Shown here: in pieces, positions 5,056 through 9,474 of the stretch
Layout: each line of letters begins with the position of its first letter
Position numbering within the stretch: position 1 is the stretch's first letter
Source: Rhodoferax sp.
GTDB lineage: Bacteria > Pseudomonadota > Gammaproteobacteria > Burkholderiales > Burkholderiaceae_C
Length of the DNA stretch: 9,474 nucleotides
Direction of reading: 5' to 3'
Assembly: GCA_028292305.1 (NCBI GenBank)
Contig: JAQGMQ010000723.1
Span: 1 to 9,474 of the forward strand
Notes under the pieces: model-generated
Seen by the model: only the letters and a program-made list of their open reading frames with translations
Told to the model about the DNA's origin: nothing
Database searches by the model: none
Program-made: the position numbers and the translations under genes

Positions 5056-6321
5056 ATGCAAGGTTCATTGAAATCCCGTGTTGCCGCCGTGCTGGCCGGC
5101 AGCTGTATCGCCATCGCCGCGCAGGCCCAGCAAGAGGTCAGGATCGGGGTGATCTACCCGCTGTCCGGGCCCGGTGCGGCGGTGGGCGCCGAACTCCGCA
5201 ACGCGCTGGAACTGGCCGCCGACATCGTCAACAACGGCGCCGCGGGCGTGCCCGAGCTGCCGTTCTCCGCCGGTAAGGGCCTGCCCAACCTCAAGGGCGC
5301 CAAGATCAAGCTGGTGTTCGCCGATCACCAGGCCAGTCCGCAGACCGGCGCCTCCGAGGCCGAGCGCCTGATCACGCAGGAGAAGGTGGTGGCGCTGGTC
5401 GGCGCCTACAACAGCGCGGTCACGGCCACGGCCAGCCAGGTCGCGGAGCGCGCCGGCATTCCGTTCCTGAACCCGGAGTCGTCGTCGACTTCGCTCACGC
5501 AGCGCAACTTCAAATGGTTCTTTCGCATCACCCCGAACGACGACCTGTTCGTGCACAACGCCTTCGAGTTCCTGAAGGAGCTGGAAGCCCGCAAGGGCAT
5601 CAAGCCGGGCGTCGTGGCCTCGCTCAATGAAAACGGGTTGTGGGGTACCGAGACCACCAAGCTGCAGACGAAGCTGGCGGCCGAATACAAGCTCAACCTG
5701 GTCAAGCAGATCGCTTATCCGGCCAAGACCACGCAGCTGACTTCGGAGGTGCAGACCCTGAAGGCGGCCAACCCGAACCTGGTGCTGCAGTCCTCCTACA
5801 CCGCCGATGCGATCCTGTCGATGAAGAGCTACAAGGAGCTGGGATTCCTGCCCGACATGATCCTGGCCAACAATGCCGGCTTCACCGACACCGACTTCGT
5901 CAAGACCCTGGGCAAGGACGCGGAGTACGTGATCACCCGCGAGGTCTGGGCGCTGGACCTGGCCACGCGCAACCCGCTCATCAAGCAGGTCAACGACCTC
6001 TACAGCAGCCGCTACAAGGTGAACTTCACGGGCAATTCGTCGCGTACCTTCACCGGCCTGATGGTCATGGCCGATGCCATCAACCGCGCGGGCTCGACGG
6101 ACCCGGAAGCGATCCGCAAGGCGCTGGTGGCGACCGACATTCCGGGCAGCAAGCTGATCATGCCGTGGAAGGGCGTGAAATTCGACGCCACGGGGCAGAA
6201 CACGCTGGGGCAGGGCATCCTGGCGCAGATCGTGGACGGCAAATACAACACGGTCTGGCCCTTCGACCTGGCTGCGCGCGACGTGGTGTGGCCGATGCCC
6301 AAGTGGGACCAGCGCAAGTAG
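5056..6321 (+). CDS. periplasmic substrate-binding protein of a branched-chain amino acid-type ABC importer
   Basis: The 421-residue product is a type I periplasmic binding protein of the LivJ/LivK (HAAT) family. A signal peptide is clear: basic residues K6 and R8, a hydrophobic core, and a signal peptidase I site after AQA (residue 24). Cys17 lies in a poor lipobox context, so lipoprotein processing is less likely. The mature protein starts QEVRIGVIYPLSGPGAAVG (27-44 region), followed by the ligand-site stretch VGAYNSAVTATAS and IPFLNPESSSTS, as in this family. It should capture a solute in the periplasm and deliver it to LivH/LivM. The substrate could be branched-chain or other amino acids, amides, urea or an aromatic acid; sequence alone does not decide. 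ATG 5056 is well supported by GAGGAG (5043-5048) at seven bases. It is the first gene of the operon. Confidence 0.9.
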   Translation: MQGSLKSRVAAVLAGSCIAIAAQAQQEVRIGVIYPLSGPGAAVGAELRNALELAADIVNNGAAGVPELPFSAGKGLPNLKGAKIKLVFADHQASPQTGASEAERLITQEKVVALVGAYNSAVTATASQVAERAGIPFLNPESSSTSLTQRNFKWFFRITPNDDLFVHNAFEFLKELEARKGIKPGVVASLNENGLWGTETTKLQTKLAAEYKLNLVKQIAYPAKTTQLTSEVQTLKAANPNLVLQSSYTADAILSMKSYKELGFLPDMILANNAGFTDTDFVKTLGKDAEYVITREVWALDLATRNPLIKQVNDLYSSRYKVNFTGNSSRTFTGLMVMADAINRAGSTDPEAIRKALVATDIPGSKLIMPWKGVKFDATGQNTLGQGILAQIVDGKYNTVWPFDLAARDVVWPMPKWDQRK

Positions 6322-6360
6322 GGCCGGCCTTCGGTTTCTTCCCCGCGTCGAAAGAAAAAA

Positions 6361-7227
6361 ATGACCACGGAAATTCTGCTGCAGACCCTGGCATCGGGTG
6401 TGCTGATCGGGCTGATCTACGCGCTGGTGGCGATCGGCCTGACGATGATCTTCGGTGTCATGGACATCGTCAATTTTGCGCACGGCGAGTTCCTCATGCT
6501 CGGCATGTACTCGGCCTTCTGGCTGTTCGCGCTGTATGCGCTCGACCCGCTGATCACGCTGCCGCTGACGGTGCTGATGCTGTTCGCGTTCGGCGTGCTG
6601 CTGTACCAGCTGGTGATCGTGCGCATCGCCAACGCGCCGATGCTGTCGCAGATCTTCACGACCTTCGGCATCATGATCCTGCTGCGTGGCGTGGCCCAGT
6701 TCCTGTGGAAGCCCGATTTCCGGTCGATCGAGAACTCGGCGGTCAGCGGCTCGGTGAAGCTGCTGGGCATCCAGCTGGGCAAGCCGCAATTGGTGGCCGG
6801 CATCGGCGCGATCGTCATCACCGGCCTGGTGCATTTCTTTCTGAACCGCACCCGCCTCGGCGCGGCGCTGGAAGCCACCGCGTCCGACAAGGAAGCGGCC
6901 CGCCTGATGGGCATCGACTCGCACAAGATGTTCTCGCTGGCCTGGGGCATCGGCGCGGCCTGCGCCGGTGCCGCGGGCGGCCTGCTGGCCACGTTCTTCC
7001 CGATCTTCCCCGACGTCGGCGCGAACTTCATCCTGCTGGCCTTCGTGGTGGTCAACCTGGGTGGCTTCGGCAGCGTGACCGGGGCTTTCTGGGCCGGCAT
7101 GCTGGTCGGCGTGATCGAGGTCATGGGCGGCCTGCTGCTGGGGCCCCAATACAAGACCGCCATCGTGCTGGTGTTGTTCCTGGGCGTATTGATGTTCCGC
7201 CCGCAGGGCTTGATGGGCAAGGCATGA
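6361..7227 (+). CDS. livH: branched-chain amino acid-type ABC transporter permease, LivH family
   Basis: The 288-residue inner-membrane protein has the LivH hallmarks. An N-terminal helix with SGVLIGLIYALVAIGLT leads into GVMDIVNFAHGEF (32-44), where NFAHG is diagnostic. The cytoplasmic coupling loop, EATASDKEAARLMGID (171-186), contacts the ATPase subunits. A C-terminal helix with NLGGFGSVTGAFWAG and the ending FRPQGLMGKA complete the family pattern. It is predicted to form half of the substrate channel with LivM. The start follows the binding-protein stop by 39 bases. The only ribosome-binding signal is a weak purine-rich GAAAGA (6350-6355), followed by a run of A into the ATG, which may lower translation relative to the binding protein. 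The specific substrate is unknown. Confidence 0.92.
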   Translation: MTTEILLQTLASGVLIGLIYALVAIGLTMIFGVMDIVNFAHGEFLMLGMYSAFWLFALYALDPLITLPLTVLMLFAFGVLLYQLVIVRIANAPMLSQIFTTFGIMILLRGVAQFLWKPDFRSIENSAVSGSVKLLGIQLGKPQLVAGIGAIVITGLVHFFLNRTRLGAALEATASDKEAARLMGIDSHKMFSLAWGIGAACAGAAGGLLATFFPIFPDVGANFILLAFVVVNLGGFGSVTGAFWAGMLVGVIEVMGGLLLGPQYKTAIVLVLFLGVLMFRPQGLMGKA

Positions 7228-7231
7228 AATC

Positions 7232-8284
7232 ATGAAAAAAATATTGATCGCGGGCGGCGCACTGGCGTTCGCCCTGACACTGCCGAAGCTGGTCGACAGC
7301 TCGCATCTGAACACCGTCATCCTGGTGCTGATGGCGGCCCAGCTGGGCGTGGCCTGGAACATCGTGGGCGGCTATGCCGGCCAGGTGTCGCTCGGGCATG
7401 CGGCTTTCTACGGGCTGGGTGCCTACACCTCCACCGTGCTGTTGGTGAAGTTCGGCGTCAACCCGTGGCTCGGCCTGCTGGCCGGCGGCGCGGTGGCGGC
7501 CTTGCTGAGCCTGGCGTTCGGCTGGTCGTGCTTCAGGCTCAAGGGCCACTACTTCGCCATGGCCACCATCGCCGTGGCCGAGCTGGTGCAGATCTTCTTC
7601 ACCGAATGGGAGTTCGGCGGCGCCGCCGTGGGCCTGTATGTGCCGATGGACAGACAGGGCTGGCCGTGGATGAACTTCGCCACCAAGCTGCCCTACTACT
7701 GGCTGGCGCTGGGCCTGCTGCTGCTGACGCTGGCGGCCAATTGGTGGATCGAACGCAGCTACCTCGGCTACTACCTGCGCGCCATCAAGGACGAGCCCGA
7801 TGCGGCGCGCAGCATCGGCGTGAACATCGCACGCTACAAGCAGGTGGCGCTTTCGGTCAGCGCCTTCTTCGCGGCCATGGGCGGCAGCCTGTACGCGCAG
7901 AAAGAGCTGTACATCGACCCGGCCTCGGTGCTGTCCACGGCGCTGTCGGTCAAGATGGCGCTGGTGGCCATTCTGGGTGGCGTCGGCACCTTGCTGGGGC
8001 CGGTGGTGGGCTCGGTGATCCTCACCGGCATCGAAGAGTTTTCGCGGGTGCTGTTCGGCGGCACCGGGCGCGGCACCGACGTCATCATCTATGCCAGCCT
8101 GATCATCGGGGTGGCCGTGTTCTACCCGACGGGTGTGATGGGCTGGTGGCAGGGCCTGAAGCTGCGGCGTGCGGCCCGTGCCGACGCGACGCGCCAGCTC
8201 GCCGAACATGCGGCCCATCTGCCACCGGCACCGCTGGTGCCTCTTTCGCCCCGGTCGCATGCGCCCGGCAAGGAGGCCGCATGA
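7232..8284 (+). CDS. livM: branched-chain amino acid-type ABC transporter permease, LivM family
   Basis: The 350-residue polytopic membrane protein carries the LivM signature GYAGQVSLGHAAFYGLGAYT (47-66). The coupling-loop motif LRAIKDEPDAARSIGVNIARYK (182-203) follows in the middle, and ILGGVGTLLGPVVGS (248-262) near the end. It should pair with LivH to form the translocation pathway. After the last membrane segment (about residue 308) comes a 40-residue cytoplasmic tail rich in Ala, Pro and Arg, likely disordered and longer than needed for the fold. The start lies four bases after the LivH stop, with AAGG (7219-7222) nine bases upstream. Its TGA overlaps the LivG start in an ATGA arrangement, indicating translational coupling in one operon. 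Confidence 0.92.
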   Translation: MKKILIAGGALAFALTLPKLVDSSHLNTVILVLMAAQLGVAWNIVGGYAGQVSLGHAAFYGLGAYTSTVLLVKFGVNPWLGLLAGGAVAALLSLAFGWSCFRLKGHYFAMATIAVAELVQIFFTEWEFGGAAVGLYVPMDRQGWPWMNFATKLPYYWLALGLLLLTLAANWWIERSYLGYYLRAIKDEPDAARSIGVNIARYKQVALSVSAFFAAMGGSLYAQKELYIDPASVLSTALSVKMALVAILGGVGTLLGPVVGSVILTGIEEFSRVLFGGTGRGTDVIIYASLIIGVAVFYPTGVMGWWQGLKLRRAARADATRQLAEHAAHLPPAPLVPLSPRSHAPGKEAA

Positions 8285-9039
8285 ACCCCGTGCCGAGCCG
8301 CCCCGAGCCAGCGCGCACCGCAGCGCCGCGCAGCCTGCTCGAAGTGCAACAGGTCAGCAAACGCTTCGGCGGGCTGACGGCCAACCAGGACGTGAGCTTC
8401 AGCGTCGACGCCGGCACCGTGGTCGGCCTGATCGGCCCGAACGGCGCGGGCAAGACCACCTTGTTCAATTGCGTGGCCGGCTACTACGTGCCCAGCAGCG
8501 GCAGCATCACGCTCGACGGCCGCGGCATCGGCGGCCTGCCGCCCGAGGCCTGCGCCCGCGCCGGTGTGGCGCGCACCTTCCAGATCGCCCGCACCTTCAG
8601 CAGCATGACGGCTTGCGAGAACGTGATGACGGCGGCCATGCTGCACCGGCACCATGTGGGCCAGGCGCGCAGCGCGGCCATGGGCTGGCTGGCGTTTGCC
8701 AACCTCGCGCGTTTTGCCGACCGGCCGGCCGCCAGCATGACCATCAGCGAGCAGCGCCGCCTGGCGGTGGCCCGTGCGCTGGCCATCGAGCCGAAGATCC
8801 TGTTGATGGACGAGGTGATGGCCGGGCTCAATCCTTCCGAGGTGCGCGAGGCGGTCGACGTGGTGCTGAAGATCCGCGACCGCGGCATTGCCTGCCTGAT
8901 CGTCGAACACGTGCTGGAAGGCATCATGCCGATTGCCGACAAGATCGTGGTGCTCGACCGTGGCGTGAAGATCGCCGAAGGCACGCCACAGCAAGTGTCC
9001 AACGACCCGGCGGTGCTCACCGCCTATTTGGGAGATTGA
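8281..9039 (+). CDS. livG: ABC transporter ATP-binding protein, LivG family, with atypical signature motif
   Basis: The 252-residue cytoplasmic ATPase powers the importer with LivF. Walker A is GPNGAGKTT (52-60), the Q-loop Gln is in ARTFQ (101), Walker B is ILLMDE (173-178) followed by AGLNP typical of LivG, and the H-loop is His210. The C-terminus (EGTPQQV, LTAYLGD) fits the family. The signature region reads SMTISEQRRLAVARAL (152-167). The expected LSGGQ or AYGDQ element is TISEQ, with no glycine. The helical segment before it looks shorter than in Escherichia coli LivG as I recall that sequence. Residues 1-18 are an Arg/Pro/Ala-rich extension. ATG 8281 is chosen because AAGGAGG (8270-8276) lies four bases before it and it overlaps the LivM stop; the open frame further upstream is the shadow of livM. 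Confidence 0.93.
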   Translation: MNPVPSRPEPARTAAPRSLLEVQQVSKRFGGLTANQDVSFSVDAGTVVGLIGPNGAGKTTLFNCVAGYYVPSSGSITLDGRGIGGLPPEACARAGVARTFQIARTFSSMTACENVMTAAMLHRHHVGQARSAAMGWLAFANLARFADRPAASMTISEQRRLAVARALAIEPKILLMDEVMAGLNPSEVREAVDVVLKIRDRGIACLIVEHVLEGIMPIADKIVVLDRGVKIAEGTPQQVSNDPAVLTAYLGD

Positions 9040-9040
9040 G

Positions 9041-9474
9041 ATGTTGGAGATCACCAATCTGAAGGTCTGCTACGACGACGTGCTGGCCCTGTCCGATGTC
9101 AGCCTGAAGGTGGAACCGGGCAAGATCGTGGCCATGGTCGGCGGCAACGGCAACGGCAAGTCCACCACCTTGCGGGCCGTAGCCGGGCTGAACGCCACGG
9201 CAGCCGGCAGCATCAGCTTCAACGGCGAAGCCATCCACCGCATGCCGGCGCACAAGCGTGTGCCGCTGGGCCTGTCGCTGGTGCCCGAGGGGCGGCGCCT
9301 GTTCCCGGGGCTGACGGTGCTGCGCAACCTGGAGCTGGGCGCGTTTACCCGCAGCGACCGGCACGAGGTGGCCAGCGGCATTGCCGAGATGCTGGCCCTG
9401 TTCCCGATTCTGAAAGAGCGCGCCACGCAGCTGGCCGGCACCATGAGTGGCGGCGAACAGCAGATGCTGGCGAT
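9041..9474 (+). CDS. livF: ABC transporter ATP-binding protein, LivF family (partial, cut by window end)
   Basis: The visible 144 residues start MLEITNLKVCYDDVLALSDVS and contain Walker A GGNGNGKST (34-42), in which the usual Ala before Gly-Lys is Asn. The LivF-typical LVPEGRRLFPGLTVLRNLELG follows (80-100), then the ABC signature MSGGEQQML (135-143). Walker B and the H-loop lie beyond the window. It would form the nucleotide-binding heterodimer with LivG. In a heterodimer each ATP is sandwiched between Walker A of one subunit and the signature of the other, so this intact SGGEQ would serve the LivG Walker A site. The start is one base after the LivG stop, with GGAG (9031-9034) six bases upstream inside the end of livG. 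This confirms the operon continues to the right. Confidence 0.93.
   Translation, partial: MLEITNLKVCYDDVLALSDVSLKVEPGKIVAMVGGNGNGKSTTLRAVAGLNATAAGSISFNGEAIHRMPAHKRVPLGLSLVPEGRRLFPGLTVLRNLELGAFTRSDRHEVASGIAEMLALFPILKERATQLAGTMSGGEQQMLA

Noticed and set aside
5079..5110. Lipoprotein processing of the binding protein at Cys17
   Set aside because: The residues before Cys17 (AGS) are a poor lipobox, and a canonical AQA signal peptidase I site follows at residue 24.
5034..5276. 80-codon frame starting MSYEEFLDARFIE upstream of the binding protein
   Set aside because: It overlaps the binding-protein gene in another frame and becomes Arg/Gly-rich. GAGGAG and the signal peptide support ATG 5056 in the other frame.
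5065..7362. 765-codon open frame on the minus strand across the binding protein and LivH genes
   Set aside because: The plus strand encodes clear binding-protein and LivH sequences with family motifs. The antisense translation is Arg/Gln/His/Asp-rich with no family pattern, typical of the mirror frame in GC-rich DNA where stops are rare.
7465..8280. LivG start further upstream (open frame from 7465)
   Set aside because: This part is the out-of-frame shadow of livM. The strong ribosome-binding site and the ATGA overlap fix the LivG start at 8281.
8122..9057. Long minus-strand frame opposite livG
   Set aside because: Antisense shadow of an ATPase with clear Walker motifs; no recognisable domain and no ribosome-binding site of its own that I could support.
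1..9474. CRISPR array, tRNA/rRNA genes, insertion sequence, toxin-antitoxin or defence system
   Set aside because: I looked for regularly spaced repeats, clover-leaf-like segments, transposase motifs, and small paired genes. None was found; the genes form an ordinary chromosomal metabolic and transport layout.

Overview
The window is GC-rich (about two thirds G+C by eye) and looks like a chromosomal segment from a betaproteobacterium, probably Burkholderiales and possibly Comamonadaceae. This rests on codon style, the dense gene packing, two LysR regulators and the Liv-type ABC cassette. No single gene proves the taxonomy. I see no rRNA, tRNA, CRISPR array, insertion sequence or phage gene.

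Left part (1-2367): the C-terminal end of an unidentified membrane protein is followed by three back-to-back perfect stem-loops. Next comes a small PAP2-family membrane phosphatase, probably an undecaprenyl-diphosphatase of the YbjG/BcrC type. It converges on a minus-strand PLP enzyme of the D-threonine aldolase / D-serine dehydratase / D-3-hydroxyaspartate family, and the ~150 bp between them holds hairpins that could act as terminators.

Middle part (2368-4905): the PLP enzyme gene is divergent from a LysR-type regulator across 74 bp, a classic regulator-target layout. Downstream lie a single-domain PPC/DUF296 protein and a second LysR-type regulator. A 14-codon upstream ORF overlaps the start codon of that second regulator.

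Right part (5056-9474): a branched-chain amino acid-type ABC importer in the order periplasmic binding protein, LivH, LivM, LivG, LivF. LivF is cut by the window edge. Spacing is tight (39 nt, 4 nt, a 4-nt overlap, 1 nt), so this is very likely one operon. The binding protein would capture a solute in the periplasm, LivH/LivM would form the membrane channel, and LivG/LivF would hydrolyse ATP. The substrate cannot be read from the sequence. The LysR gene just upstream, in the same direction, is a candidate regulator.

Overall the gene content is ordinary housekeeping, metabolic and transport material, and I do not see convincing evidence of a new defence or mobile system. The items most worth a second look are the tandem hairpins at 181-242, the divergent PLP-enzyme/LysR control region, the uORF coupled to the second LysR, the perfect inverted repeat at 4942-4960, and a LivG ATPase whose ABC signature motif departs strongly from LSGGQ.
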